A stretch of DNA of 62,000 nt from Cristatella mucedo (lineage: Eukaryota > Bryozoa > Phylactolaemata > Cristatellidae). Positions 1 to 23,345 of the stretch are shown piece after piece (within the stretch, counting starts at the first letter, position 1; each line of letters starts with the position of its first letter). Under the pieces are notes generated by a model. It was not told the origin of the DNA and searched no databases. It saw nothing but the letters and a program-made list of their open reading frames with translations. Both the position numbers and the translations under genes were made by a program. The stretch lies in the NCBI GenBank assembly GCA_009760855.2, contig WPIO01000104.1:1097501-1159500 (forward strand). Direction: 5' to 3'.

Positions 1-129
1 CTCCTCCTCCTCCTCCTCCTCCTCCTCCTCCTCCTCCTCCTCCTCCTCCTCCTCCTCCTCCTCCTCCTCCTCTTCCTCCTCCTCCTCCTCCTCCTCCTCC
101 TCCTCCTCCTCCTCCTCCTCCTCCTCCTC
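1..129 (+). repeat. (CTC)n trinucleotide microsatellite
   Basis: Almost perfect (CTC)n from the first base, with a single CTT interruption near 73. It is presumably intronic or upstream sequence of the vWA/Ig gene. Confidence 0.95.
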
Positions 130-552
130 TAAGCATCCGAAGCAATCCGCTGCACTCCCTCTCTCTCACTCTCTCTCGCCAATGCAACGCTCAGCGGACG
201 CGCCCGCTAAAGATGCCGCCGCGGGGCGGCTCCAGAGGGCGATACTCGCTCGCCAGAGGCGACGGTCGCGCCTGTAGCGCGCACCCGCTCTGCCCGGGGC
301 TCCGAGATGCTGCACGGCGGACGCGCCAGCACGCAGAGCCTCGCTCTGACAACGGGCGCCATTTTGCGGCGGCCATCTCCGTGCGAGAGAATGAGAGGGC
401 CCCGCCCGTCGGAAGCTCAGACCGCCAACCAGCGACTGCTCGCCGCTACGCCTAAACGCCGCAGAATTGTCGACCGCGCTCGGTGCGTTCGGGTCCGCGT
501 CGGCCGCCGGATGCGCGCGCAGCGCGCAGCTAGCCGTTTTTCCGTCGCGCAG
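130..552. other. GC-rich segment without recognised gene
   Basis: CpG-rich sequence lying before the first recognised vWA exon. Open frames exist on both strands but none shows domain features or phase-compatible splice sites. Probably intron of the vWA/Ig gene. Confidence 0.5.
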
Positions 553-11941
<11,389 letters not shown>

Positions 11942-11984
11942 GCGTACGGTGATGGACGCTCCTCTCGTTCTCTCTCTCGCTACC

Positions 11985-12420
<436 letters not shown>

Positions 12421-12965
12421 CTCTTTAGTACGCCCCCTGCTTGCACTCTAAAGGCGGATGGATCGACAGCCTCGCTCGCGCAGCCCGCGACCGGCGGTGC
12501 CTATTGGTGAGGCCGAAGACTATCTATCGCAGCCGCTGCTGACAAGCGGCAGCGTCCCCCCCCCCCCAGCCGCCCCCCGCGGCGCGGCGGGCAAGGCTGG
12601 GCACGCTGCGTTCGCACGAAGCCAACGCTCGCTCTGCCGCCCACCGCCGTTCGCGCGTTGTCGGCGGAAGTCGTTTTTGTTGACCCGATGTCCGACGGTT
12701 ATGCGCGAATGCGCTCAAGCCGCCGAGGCGCCTCTCACCAGGTCGCCGCAGCGCCCGCTACAGGAGAGTAGGCAGCTGGGCTCAGGTGCCCGGAGCCAGA
12801 AAGAGGCCGGAGGGCACAGGTCACCTCATGCAAGCTGCCCGCTGAGTCGAAACCTTGGCCGGCGTGACGCTTCGCATCTGCTGCTCTTTTTTGCAACAGA
12901 AATTCTAGCTGCGCTGACGTAAATTATGAATTGTAGCGACTTTCAATGGCCTTTAAGACCTACAG
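12421..12965. other. Intergenic, nothing recognised
   Basis: GC-rich sequence with a poly-C run at 12557-12567. Open frames on both strands show no domain signature. Confidence 0.45.
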
Positions 12966-12979
12966 TCATCATCCTCAGT

Positions 12980-13080
12980 CTGCTTCTCTCTCTCTCCGAC
13001 TCTCTGTTTCTCTCCCTCTCTCTCTCTCTCCTCTATGTTTCTCTCTCTCTCTCTCCGACTCTCTCGCTCTCTGAATCTGT
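12980..13080 (+). repeat. Imperfect (CT)n tract
   Basis: A pyrimidine-rich tract with CCGACT and CTATGT interruptions, just upstream of LINE A. Confidence 0.9.
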
Positions 13081-13251
13081 CTCTCCGCCGCTCCGCTGCT
13101 CGATGTGTACACGTGTGCATGTGGATCTCCGTCAATATTCCTCCCCGCGCTAAAGAGCGGCCTCGGGCGACTCCTAGCGTGGTGTGGACCTTTACTTGAT
13201 TTCTCCGTAATACCTTCGGGTATTCCGCTGCTATCTTCGCTGTGACTATTT

Positions 13252-14634
13252 ATGAGCTGTCCTCGGTTATGCTACACAAAACATGACCTGCTTAGCATAA
13301 GATGCGATGTCGCCATTAGTCGATACCTACCGGCGGGCCTTCTCCGGCGGGTCAGTGAGAACCTACCTGCATCCTGCGTTCGCCCTATCAACAGCTCAGC
13401 TATCAAACCTACGACTCGTAAGTTTAAAGCGCTAAATAGTACTTGTTGCGGTAGTAGCCCACCCGCTGTAGCCCAGCACGTTGTGAAACGTCGTCCCACG
13501 GCCGTTACCAAGGTCCAATTCAAATTCGAAGAGCCAGCGTCCGCCGGGCCGGACGCAAACGGTAGAGAAGACGAGCCACTTCATCGCCGTCGCCCAGTTG
13601 TTGGACAGCCTCTTAAATTCCGCCTACTAAATGTCCGCTCGCTAAAAACCAAGGGGTTACTTATCCGCGATCAGGTGGTCCAGGAGAAGCTAGATGCATT
13701 TCTGCTTACCGAAACCTGGATGACGCCTTGTTCCAGCAGCTGTATTTCCGAGACCACCCCATCCGGGTTCTCATTCTATCAGTCCATGCGTTCTGACAAG
13801 GTTGGTGGCGGGGTTGCAATTGTTCGCGAGTCGTTTGGCTATAAGATGTACAGTTTCTCGCATGGGTCATCGTTTGAATCTGTTGCTATCAGGTCTTCAT
13901 CAAAGACAATGCCTCTCACCGTTGCGATATACCGACCTCCTGGCTGTCTAAACTTGTTTATAGAGGAGTTTTCAGAGTTCCTCGCTAAAATATTTGTGTG
14001 TGACAGGCCGTTACTGATTGTAGGAGACTTCAATATTCACGTCGACAACCCTAGCAACAGCCAGGTCCGCTCATTTCTTGACTGTCTGGAGAATTTTGGT
14101 TTGGCCCAACACGTTAATCATAGCACCCACGTCGGTGGCCACATTCTAGATCTCGTGATCACTAAGGATGTCCTCCCCACTGACTTTGTGGTGTGCCCAC
14201 TGACCCTCTCAGATCATTGTTCGGTCTCGTTTACTGTTCCTGCTCCCTCGTGCGTGCAGGGCAATGTCGAATTTGCCAAACGACGTAACTTACAAAGCAT
14301 TGACATGGACAAGTTTTTTAAATCTGTTTGTGATGCAGGCCTTCTTGATCTGCATTCAGACTCGACCGGCAGATTCGATACCCTCACTGATGCGATGAAC
14401 ATGACACTCAGGAGTGCTCTTGACAAGCATGATCCCGTTCGCTCTATCCGTGTTCAAAGTCGTCGAGATTGCTTTCAATTTACAAAAAAACTCCTTAAGA
14501 TGCGCCGTGTTAAGCGCAGGCTGGAACGTCGTTTCAAGAAATCGGGGTCTGAGGCAGACCTAGTCAATTTTAAAGACTTCCTTCGAGTTTACACCCGAAA
14601 GCTTAAAAAAAGCCAGGGCTTCTTTTTTCATTAG
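13252..14634 (+). pseudogene. LINE A ORF, endonuclease region
   Basis: A 460-codon frame. The AP-endonuclease (EEP) domain starts near residue 120 with FRLLNVRSLKTKG. It continues with AFLLTETWM, VAIYRPPG, LLIVGDFNIHVDNP, HILDLVITK and LSDHCSVSF, the ordered catalytic motifs of LINE endonucleases. The frame ends early: after KLKKSQG a run of T shifts the frame, and the downstream frame continues directly with the linker to the reverse transcriptase. In intact relatives the endonuclease and RT form one polyprotein, so the stop at 14634 looks like decay. The N-terminal 110 residues have no recognised domain. Confidence 0.85.
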
Positions 14635-14639
14635 AAAAC

Positions 14640-16081
14640 TGAATTCCTGCCAGTCGGACACTAAACAGATTTATAAGACAGTAAACCATTTACTGGCCAA
14701 TGCTGTTAGGTCTGACTCCCTAGATATTAAGGGCTCAGCCGAAAAGTTTTCAGCCTTCTTTACTGAAAAAATTGTGCACATTCGTGCCTCCATAAAGCCC
14801 CCTCCGACCAAAGCAATCGCCGTTCCTCAACCTGTGACCTTTCTTAAAAGGTTCTCCGATGTTTCTGCCTGTGATGTGGCTGCCTTAATAAGGTCTAGCA
14901 AAAAGAGCTCGTCTCCTGAAGACCCTATACCTTCATCTCTGTGGTCTTCACTTGCAGACCAACTTAGCCCTGCCATAACCAAGATTTTTAATGCTTCTTT
15001 GGGAAAAGGGGTCGTCCCCAAGTCCTTCAAATCGGCAATCGTTAGACCTATTCGTAAAAAAAAGCCTGGATTAGACACAGAGGTCCTAGCAAACTATCGT
15101 CCAGTTTCCCTTCTTCCGTTCTTATCAAAGATTCTTGAAAAAATTGTTGCTAAGCAGCTAGTTGAACATATTGAAAATAATGGAATGTCAGAAACATTTC
15201 AATCATGGTTAGGGAGGCAGCACTCTACTGAAACTGCTCTCCTCCGTGTTAACAATGACATGCTACGTGGCAACGACGACGGGAATGTCACTTTAGCTCT
15301 GCTAGATCTGTCTGCTGCCTTCGACACCATTGATCATGAAGTTCTGCTTGAACGATTGAGAACAACGATCGGTCTGGCAGACGAAGCACTGGCGTGGTTT
15401 AAATCATACTTGTCTGATCGTGTTCAATCCGTGTCGTGTGGGGGTCAGGTCTCAGACATGAGAAGGGTCACCTGTGGAGTCCCTCAAGGGTCTGTACTGG
15501 GTCCCTTGCTGTTCTCCATTTATACACAACCTCTGGGAAAAGTGATTAAGGCCCGTGGAATAGGATATCACTTCTATGCTGACGATACTCAGTTGTATTT
15601 GTCATTTAAACAGTCGGAATCTGCTGCAGGAACCGAGAAACTGAACGCTTGCCTTGCCGATATTCAATCCTGGATGTCGGAAAACTTCCTGAAGTTAAAT
15701 GACGATAAAACTGAACTGCTGCTCATAGGACACCCTAAGCGTGTAGCTGGATTAAAAGGCTTTGCTGTTCTAATAGGTGATGCTATTGTGCGACCTTCAC
15801 CACGTGCTCGTAATCTAGGTGTCGTGTTCGACAGCTGCCTCAATTTCAAAAGCTTCATTCAGAAGACTGCCTCTACAGCTAGCCATCACATCCGATCCCT
15901 ATCCAAGATTAGAAGCTGTCTCCCACAGTGGCTTGTAAAAAAATTAACTAGCTCTTTAGTTCTGTCTCGGCTTGATTATTGTAATTCCCCTTTTGGCTGG
16001 GCTACCAAAGAAAGCTATTATGCCACTACAGCGGACTATGAATATGGCTGCAAGGCTGGTCTTCAAGTCCAGCCGGTTTGA
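14640..16081 (+). pseudogene. LINE A ORF, reverse transcriptase region
   Basis: The frame resumes after the first frameshift. Reverse transcriptase blocks in order: ANYRPVSLLPFLSKILEKI, SAAFDTIDHEVLL, VPQGSVLGPLLFSIY and the catalytic FYADDTQLYLSF, then the thumb-like NLGVVFD and SRLDYCNS. HSTETALLRV before the catalytic core is typical of CR1/L2-type elements. After YCN a second frameshift near the run TCCCCTTTTGG (about 15988) moves the true reading to another frame, so the stop at 16081 is an artefact of decay. Confidence 0.9.
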
Positions 16082-16403
16082 GCACGTGTCTCCTTTGCTA
16101 AAAGAGCTAGGATGGATGCCGGTTGAGCAAAGGATACAGAGCAAAGTTCTTACGCTGACCCACAAGGCCCGCCACGGCTTGGCTCCTTCGTACCTAGCTG
16201 AACTGCTGCATCAGTTTCAGCCTGTTCGCGCCCTCAGGTCCTGTGTGGACAATAAATTAGCTGTTCCATTCCTCCGATTAAAGACCGTTGGCGACAGAAG
16301 CTTTAGCTCTACAGGTCCTAGACTGTGGAACTCGCTTCCACAATTCTCACGCAACGACACTCTCCTACTGCCGACTATCGCACATCTTTTTCAGCGGTCC
16401 TGA
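15990..16403 (+). pseudogene. LINE A ORF, C-terminal region after second frameshift
   Basis: The frame continues as LLAGLPKKAIMPLQRTMNMA, then ELGWMPVEQRIQSKVLTLTH and RSFSSTGPRLWNSLP, the conserved C-terminal tail of CR1/L2 elements, and stops at 16403. The 220-bp 3' UTR follows. Confidence 0.85.
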
Positions 16404-16621
16404 ACTGCTACTTCTATGCTACTCACTACCTCAACTGCTCTCCTAACTCTGCTATGCTTCCCACTTTCTCTTTGTTGCGTGAGACGAAGTCTGTTGGCTG
16501 CCGAATGCTTACCGAAAGCAGCTTAGGCTGTGAGTACGCTATACAAAACTCTCCTGCGTAACACCCATATGGTCTTTTTGACTTTGTGCACAGTTACAGA
16601 CGGAGATACATTACATTACAG

Positions 16622-17260
16622 TTTCATTAAAAGGGAAACTACCTTTAAGCAATGGAATTCAGTAGCTGCTTTAAGTTATCATAGGTCTTTTTCATATGGA
16701 CAGCATGACTACTGGAATAGATGGAAGACAGTATCCATTGTGTAAAAGTACAGCCTCAAGACACAGTTTCGAAGAGTCTACAAGTAGTCTTCATTCTTGT
16801 GCGGCATGAGTGGTCTGTAAGGTGTTCGTGAGGCCCTCAATATCGGAGCAGAATACCAGATTACTTTCCCATCTGAAGAAAGGCTGAAGAAGCTCTGGTG
16901 GCGCTTTCAGTATAAATTAATTGCGACACTTTCTTCAAGAAGATTCCAGATTGTTGGAGTCTTGATCCTAGCAACTCTGCCTCGTTTTTGGATCAGTCCA
17001 AATCACGAACCACGTCATTTAGTTCTTCTTGCGTTGTTCTGTGTGGGGTGGACGATGCACCTCCGCGGAAATCGGGATCATAGCTGACGTCATAGCTGAC
17101 GCCATAGCTAAAGTACCAGAAAAAGAACCGTCTGGCTCCACACCTGACTTGTCCTCATCAGATTAATCAAGAGAATACTCTGCTGGAGTTTCTAGAATGG
17201 GAAGTCCCTCACCGTGTGGAATTGGTCTCGATGCAGACGAAATGTTCGGGTAGGCTATTA
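16622..17260 (-). pseudogene. Decayed transposon-like ORF on − strand next to LINE A
   Basis: The − strand frames, broken by stops and a frameshift, read LPILETPAEYSLD, SDEDKSGVEPDG, then QEELNDVVRDLD, SKNEAELLGSRLQ and, next to the LINE, SHAVHMKKTYDNLKQLL. From memory these phrases resemble a multi-copy uncharacterised protein family of many invertebrate genomes that behaves like a transposable element; no search was possible. It lacks any intact frame. Confidence 0.5.
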
Positions 17261-18155
17261 GCAACTTCGTTTGCTCGTTGTTCTTCCGTAAAGAGGAGGA
17301 GCCAGGTAGCAGAAGTAACAGTCATTTATGTGTGGTTGCTTGGGTCTCTCCACGGGAACTTCCAACGGTATTGTGTCTTTGGTTGGCTCTATCTTTTTTC
17401 ACGCAACCTCAACCGTGAAAGCTATTGTGTACACGTAGCGCAGCGTATAGCATATGGGGGCGGGGCCCAAGGCTGGTCTTGGTAACCAACCTTGCATCCG
17501 AAATAAAGGTGATATGCCTTTTTCATTGTGAATGGATACTTTTCTTCTTGCTGGAAAATGTCACTTCCAAACAAATATTGCAAAACCTGTGCACGGTATT
17601 AAAGCACTTTTGAGACATTACTGTTCTTTATTGTACCTTATTTGATAAAATAATAGCAGTTTCATGTAGCTTAAACTGTCTCGCACAAAGTCTGAAATAT
17701 TTTTAATGCTCAACCTTACCGACTGGGCTTTCTGACGTTTGCTTACTGCAGCAGCCGCCTGGAAGTAGTATTGCATTACATCAGAAAATGATGCAATCAG
17801 CTGTGGATGATATGTGCATGACAGTATTAAGCAATGCTATGCAGTATTACATCAGTCTAGGCTTATTTAGGACTTGTTTCAGTCCTACTGGACAAATGTA
17901 CACGGCGAAACAGAAAATGAACTATATGAAATATCTTCAAAAGGAGAGCCAATAAAAAATGTTATGGTTATATTAATTTTCAACACACCTAGATACTGCA
18001 AACTATGGCCTTCTAAGTCAGTAACGATTTCAATGTTGACTGGTGTAAACGACGACAAAACCAAACCAACTCCTCGCATGAAACCGTACACTTCGAGCAG
18101 GAATCAGTTACTTTGCTCTCTGAATTTGAGGTGCGATTGGTAGTGCAACCACCGG
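17261..18155. other. AT-richer intergenic sequence, no gene recognised
   Basis: May include more of the decayed − strand ORF up to about 17500. A + strand open frame at 17874-18143 has no known domain. No RNA gene signature was seen. Confidence 0.4.
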
Positions 18156-18159
18156 TGGG

Positions 18160-18625
18160 TCAGCTGAGTTAAGGATACGCGGTGCACAATGGGTGCAAAA
18201 CTCAGCAGCACTGTTTGCCTGTTGTGAACGTGTCAACCGCAGCTTTACACCAATTCTCACAGAGCTGCATCGACTTCCCATCAACCAGCGGCTCGACTTT
18301 AGGGTTCTGTTACTGGCTTTCACTTTCCTTGACCTTCTTGCTTCCTACCTACCTTCCTTCCTACCTACCTACCTGCCTACCTACTTACCTACCTACCTGC
18401 CTGAAATGCTTCCTCAGCCGGCTTCCCAACCATCAGCTCGAACTCTGACTCAAGACTCGTAGCTGTGCCTCTAGAAATGCAATCTCAGATCCTTTGGAGA
18501 CCCGGCCAGTGGTTGTTGAAGGTTCCCACAGCCTGGAGCTCACTACCGATGGTCACACGACATCCCCTGACCAGAGGACATTAAAAATGAATCTAAAATT
18601 CAACCTTTTCCTCACAGTATTTGCT
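18160..18625 (+). mobile_element. LINE fragment, C-terminal RT tail
   Basis: The frame reads QNSAALFACCERVNRSFTPI, then LTELHRLPINQRLDFRVLLL, equivalent to the conserved CR1/L2 C-terminal tail. A frameshifted 'SLELTTDGHTT' part follows near 18530. A CTAC-rich tract (18343-18412) interrupts it. Confidence 0.7.
18343..18412 (+). repeat. (CTAC)n/(CTTC)n short tandem repeat
   Basis: Tetranucleotide CTAC units with CTTC and CTGC variants, inside the LINE fragment. Confidence 0.85.
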
Positions 18626-18845
18626 CGTAACGTGAGAATTCTTCTCTGTGAGATTGTTAAAAACTGCCTAATAAGAGCTTTGGTTCTCTAGTGGCACTAT
18701 AAAAAATATTTTTAAAGTTATCTTATTAGGTTTTCTGGTAATTTTGGTGTCCCCTTTGACGAATGCGTCACGTTTAGATTTTTTTTATTCAGAAAACCAC
18801 CTCATGTTCAATCCCATTCCAGTAGTCGGGAATACTTACTTCTAG

Positions 18846-19132
18846 GGGTGACTGAATGTAATGTATCTCCGTCAGTAACTCCACAAAGTCATAAAGACCA
18901 CGTGGGTGTTACGCAGGAGAGTTTTGTATAGCGCACTCACAGCCTAAGCTGCTTTCGGTAAGCATTCGGCAGCCAACAGACTTCGTCTCACGCAACAAAG
19001 AGAAAGTGGGAATCATAGCAGAGTCAGGAGAGCAGTTGAGGTAGTGAGTAGCATGGAAGTAGCAGCTCAGGACCGCTGAAAAAGATGTGCCATAGTCGGC
19101 AGTAGGAGAGTAGTTGTCATTGCGTAAGAAGA
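18846..19132 (-). mobile_element. LINE A 3' fragment, − strand
   Basis: The reverse complement matches LINE A from about 16360 to its end, including 'ctgctatg', 'ctttctctttgttgcgtgag', 'gtatagcgcactcacagcc' and the 'acattac' tail. It is 5'-truncated, as expected for LINE insertion. Confidence 0.9.
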
Positions 19133-19390
19133 TCCTACTATGTTCCTGATACTAAGTCTTGACGGGGTTCTGTTTTCGGTTTGGATCCAAGTTACCGGAA
19201 ACCGCTATTTAACCTCTGCAGTTGGTGCTGAAAATGCAAGGTTTGTGATGAATGTACAAGCTTGCAAGGTTAACTAATAAGTCAATTAAATGTAGTCGCG
19301 TGTCCTCTTGTTTAAGGAAGCGCTATTGCCAGTTGAATGCAGACTGAAATGCTTACTTGGACCCAAAAGATCAAACGTGAATTGGGTGCT

Positions 19391-19592
19391 TCGTGCCTAG
19401 TGAGCCGTGATGGCACACTAGGTAAGGCGGTTGCTTTCCCGACTTCGGTCCCGAGGTCGTGGGTTCGATTCCTGCAGTGGGCGATTCTTTATCGCCACTG
19501 CAAGCGGTGTGTGCAAGCGGTGGTGATAGCCGTAAAGGCTCTTCTGTCGCTATACAAAAAGAGGCTGTTTTATCAGCTAGGATTTTTTTTTT
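19391..19592 (+). mobile_element. tRNA-derived SINE (family 1), well-preserved copy
   Basis: The head has 'gtaaggcggttgctttcc' and a perfect B box (ggttcgattcc near 19463). The body has 'tatcgccactgcaagcggtg', 'gtgatagccgtaaaggctc' and 'gctatacaaaaagaggctg', then the 'tatcagctagg' tail and a short poly-T. With the inverted copy at 28041-28210 it defines the subfamily. Confidence 0.9.
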
Positions 19593-19699
19593 AGCTGAAC
19601 TGCCGCACCAGTTTCATACTCTTCTGTGAGCTCTCTCTGTCTTTTTATGTCGACCCAGGACAATAAATTATGTAGTTATTCGTGGCTTGCAATTATACA

Positions 19700-19950
19700 T
19701 TGTTAGTAATAATAATAATAATACACTTGATAAAGCGCCCTCTAGAACTCAATCTCTTTCTAGGTGCTTTACATTTGCTGCAAGGAAAATGCGATCGAAT
19801 GGTGAGTGCCATTGTGCTAGATAAACAACATGAATAACATGGTTAGGTGTGACATGCACAGGATCAGTATGCAAGTGTGTTTAGTGGCAGCATGCAACAG
19901 AGTCAGCACGCATAAGCATATAAAGAACGAATCACAGGGACCCACTATAT
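19700..19950 (-). mobile_element. LINE B 3' end, − strand
   Basis: (AAT)n at 19700-19722 is the reverse of the (ATT)n tail. The following sequence is the reverse complement of the 3' ends at 23090-23345 and 30180-30450, including 'aaagagattgagttct' and 'gcatgctgcca'. Confidence 0.9.
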
Positions 19951-20790
19951 TCTGTCATAAGTTGGTGCGTTTTTGGCGACAGGAGCCTCTGTTGTTCTGA
20001 GGGCTCTGGGTTGCAGAACTTACTTCCATGGTTCCCGTGAAGCGAAATCTTCTCACCTCTGCTGACTCTGGTACATGGCTTCCAGCCTTCGTGCGTTGCT
20101 GCCACTTCTGTCTTGCTGTCTACTCGCTTCCTCGCATCTGTCCTCGCGACTGAGGCTTCTTAGTCTCTCTTTGCTACGGCATGTGCACGTGACCGACAGA
20201 GCGCAGCTCAGAGTGAACTCCTACGGAGCTACTGCAGCCGCTTGGTTGGTCTCTGTGTGGCTTTGTGGACTTGTATAAAAGGCGGCGACACAAATCCCAG
20301 ACCAGACACGAACTGCCCGCCGCACACGATCCAGGACGCCCTGCGACCCTGGATCCCCAGGCCTTGACTTACTGAGCACAGCTGTTGGGGAGAGGGGGTG
20401 ACGACCGGGGCAGGCCCGGGCAGGCCTAAGACTGGGGCTGGCCTATACGGCAAATCAATCCGTCAAGCCCCTCTGCTCTGACGGAACTCAAACGACGAGC
20501 GCGAACGACAACCGTCGTTCGACGAGTTGTCAGTTGCAGCGAAGTTCAAGGGCAAAGATACGGCCGCCTCCGTCTGAAGCTTCTCAGGCTGGCGATCCTC
20601 CTATAGCGACAAAAGCGACCCTTTAGAATCGTAATCCTCGGCAACTCGGATCCTCCGCCGGCGATCCTCTGTTAGTGACTACACGCTAGCGATCGCCCGC
20701 TTGCTTCTACTACAAGCGATCGTCCCAACGGGTGAGAAAGTAAGACTCGGACCACACTGACCCCTGACCTCTGACCTAGGTGAAAAGAAG
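19951..20790. other. Intergenic, mostly unrecognised
   Basis: A weak LINE-like C-terminal phrase (ALGLQNLLPWF) may occur near 20000 on the + strand. The rest, including GC-rich 20280-20460, shows no gene. Confidence 0.4.
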
Positions 20791-20792
20791 AG

Positions 20793-20874
20793 TTAAGGTG
20801 CGGGCCTTTGACGACCAAGGTCGTGGGCTCGAGGGAGATTTAGTTCTCTTGGGGCACTATAGAAGTAAATTATA

Positions 20875-20880
<6 letters not shown>
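20793..20880 (+). mobile_element. tRNA-headed SINE (family 2), short copy
   Basis: A tRNA-like head (gttaaggtgcgggcctt, ggtcgtgggctcga) is fused directly to 'gagatttagttctcttgggg', the hairpin sequence found at the 3' end of LINE B, then runs into an AT/GT tract. Confidence 0.65.
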
Positions 20881-21026
<146 letters not shown>

Positions 21027-21239
21027 TTAATACTTTCCAGTACCATAAACTTAACAACAAAAACATAAATATTGAAGCCATCACTTCAGTCTAATTCTGG
21101 CTGTCTAAGTTGCCACACATCTGCATTCACCTGCGATCGAACCAAGAGGCGAGATGCAAGCATCCGGCAGCTGCAGCCTACGAGTCATATGCAAACCCAG
21201 TAACATCCGAAAGTCGGAAGACCTTCTCCCTTGAGATCG

Positions 21240-21475
21240 GTTCAGCTAACATCAATCCACCTACGTCTGCTCTTAATCTAGGCGCGTGCTATTTCAACAC
21301 GAACGGCTCGCCTTTAGATGAGCACATTTCCTCCATTGTCATGTCGGCCTACTGTCAGCTAAGGAACACGCCTCTTTCTGATCATCTTCGGAGGTACCAC
21401 TACTACTACTCGGCGCTTTGGAACCTTAAACGCGCTTTGAAGGTATTATTTTAAATTATTATTATTATTATTACT
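21240..21475 (+). mobile_element. LINE B-like RT fragment with (ATT)n tail
   Basis: The frame reads NLGACYFNTNGSPLDEHISS followed by IVMSAYCQLRN, matching the RT C-terminal region seen at 29790-29900. A copy of 'tactcggcgctt(t)ggaa' flanks a short insert ending in (ATT)n, like a target-site duplication (about 21409-21424 and 21472-21487). Confidence 0.65.
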
Positions 21476-21487
21476 CGGCGCTTGGAA

Positions 21488-22900
21488 ACTAGGAGGTTCG
21501 TGGCTTTTGCTAAAGGTACCACCAACGCGTGACCATAAGCTCTCCCAGCCTTGAGAGTTCTCTCTTTGGTGGTGCATATCCACGAACTTTAAACTCGGGG
21601 CTCAAGACAGATAAGGTCACTCGTTAGGCAAACGACGCAGACAGTTTTGTACCCAAGTTTGAGAGCGTGTGGCTTCGTATATCTATAGCTCCGGAATTTC
21701 TCGCTCGAGTGCAGCACTTATTCATAAGTAATGTGTCTTTGTGACCCTTTTAGCACAAGGCACCGGAAGCAGAAGCGTGAATTGACATCAGTGAATTCCT
21801 GTTGGGCGATCACAGCTCGAGGAGTAACGTCTTTGTTGTTGCCCGTCAAGCGATTCGTACAAAGGCGACAGGCAAGTGAACACGGATGACAGAACACTGG
21901 CGACGGTCGAAAAGGCGACAGTGCGAGGCATCAGATTGCGTCACATTATTGCGAAGATTGACGGCTCACAGTGCTGGCTCACACTATTGGAAGAGCACAA
22001 TGATGTGAGTTGTACATCAGCATCGAATCGTAGCGAACCGCGCGTGGCCCTGACCTAGCCACCTAGAAGCCACACTATCAAGAGCAGCCTACTATACAGG
22101 CTCGGCACGGGCACAGCGGCACGGGAGCAGCCCCGCAGGCGCGAATGCTTGGACAATAAGCAGACATCGATGTGTGAGCATAGCCCGTGAGCTCCCGTAC
22201 GATAACGGGAATCCGCAGCAGCAAGCACTATATCCACTAGTGGGAGCCTGTCCTATGAAAGACAGCATCGATTCCCCCCTCCCCCAGCCCCCACCTAGTG
22301 AGCTCTACTTTGTAAGGCACAGCAGGCAGTCGCCGATCAAAAGCAGAAGCTCACAAACAGCTGACTCGAGAGCATCCCCGCGAGCTGGCGCCCTGCAGCA
22401 AGCAGAGGCGGTCAAGGCCGAATGAAGAAGGCATTGCGACGGCCGCATATCTATGAAAACTCGGAATATCGATATCGGCGACAGCCCACGTCTTCTGATT
22501 GGCGGAAACCCATCGCCTGATTGGCTGACCGTGGCTGGTGACTGCTCGGATGAGTGGATGCGATGCTGCGAGCGTCGCGTTCAGTGCTCCATGCTGCTTG
22601 GTGCACTAGTGCAGTGGCTCGGGAGCACGAGGCAGACTCCCTCCTCGTCTGGATTGACCCTGAAAAAAAGCGAGCACTCGATCCGGTGATTTCAAGCGAC
22701 AGCTTTTCGGCCTTGCGACGTAGTAGTACACAGGGCACTGAGGCTACGCAAGCACAGCTTGAATCTCACGGGGAAGGCACCAGTGGGCAAAGGACAGATG
22801 GAAAAGGGCAAATGCTTCGTCGTCACGTCATCACTGTGATGCCACGTTCGATCGATGTGTGATGTGATGCATCGAACGCCACGTTTGATCCAAAAGTGAA
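21488..22900. other. Intergenic, nothing recognised
   Basis: Mixed-composition unique sequence. Open frames up to about 100 codons on both strands carry no domain signature. Confidence 0.45.
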
Positions 22901-22904
22901 AAAA

Positions 22905-23345
22905 GCCTTAGAATCCCTTTGCATGGTCCTCCCAAGCAACCTCTGATCGCTGACATGCCGTGACTACATTTAAGATCGTATCGCTGGGTGTTCTTAACTA
23001 TACCTCCGAAAGCCTGGAACTCACTCCCGACTTGCGTCACGACATCTCCTAACCGCATCTAAAAAGAAACTAAAAACACCTATTTAACACAGCATTTAAG
23101 GGGTCCCTGTGATTCGTCCTTGATGTGCTTATGCGTGCTGACACTGGTGCATGCTGCCACTAACCACACTTGCATGCTGATCCTGTGCATGCCACCCCTA
23201 ACCATGTTATTCCTGTTGTTTATCGAGCGTGCTACCACTAACAATTCGGTCGTGCTTCCTTCGCAGAAGTTGTAAAGCATATAGAAAGAGATTGAGTTCT
23301 CTGAGGGCACTTTATCAAGTGTATTATTATTATTATTATTATTCC
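22905..23345 (+). mobile_element. LINE B 3' fragment with (ATT)n tail
   Basis: The C-terminal coding remnant 'PKAWNSLPTC'-like (in shifted frames near 23005-23085) is followed by the family B 3' UTR (tccctgtgattcgtcctt, gcatgctgccactaaccaca, gagattgagttctctgaggg) and (ATT)n to 23345. Confidence 0.85.

Larger units (their letters stand above)
13160..16622 (+). mobile_element. Near-full-length CR1/L2-like non-LTR retrotransposon (LINE A)
   Basis: A 5' leader of about 90 bp is followed by an endonuclease-containing reading frame (13252-14634), a reverse transcriptase frame (from about 14640) and a short 3' UTR ending in 'acattacattacag'. Other copies of its 3' end lie at 18846-19132, 38140-38705 and 60568-60690, which helps define the 3' boundary. 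Two frameshifts interrupt the coding region, so this copy is probably inactive. The protein motifs place it with CR1/L2-like LINEs of the Jockey superfamily; finer classification is not possible by eye. Confidence 0.9.

Noticed and set aside
19391-19500. tRNA gene call at SINE heads
   Set aside because: B boxes are good but acceptor stems do not pair and a SINE body follows; the same holds for the copies at 6.0, 8.6, 9.6, 28.1, 42.0 and 49.8 kb.
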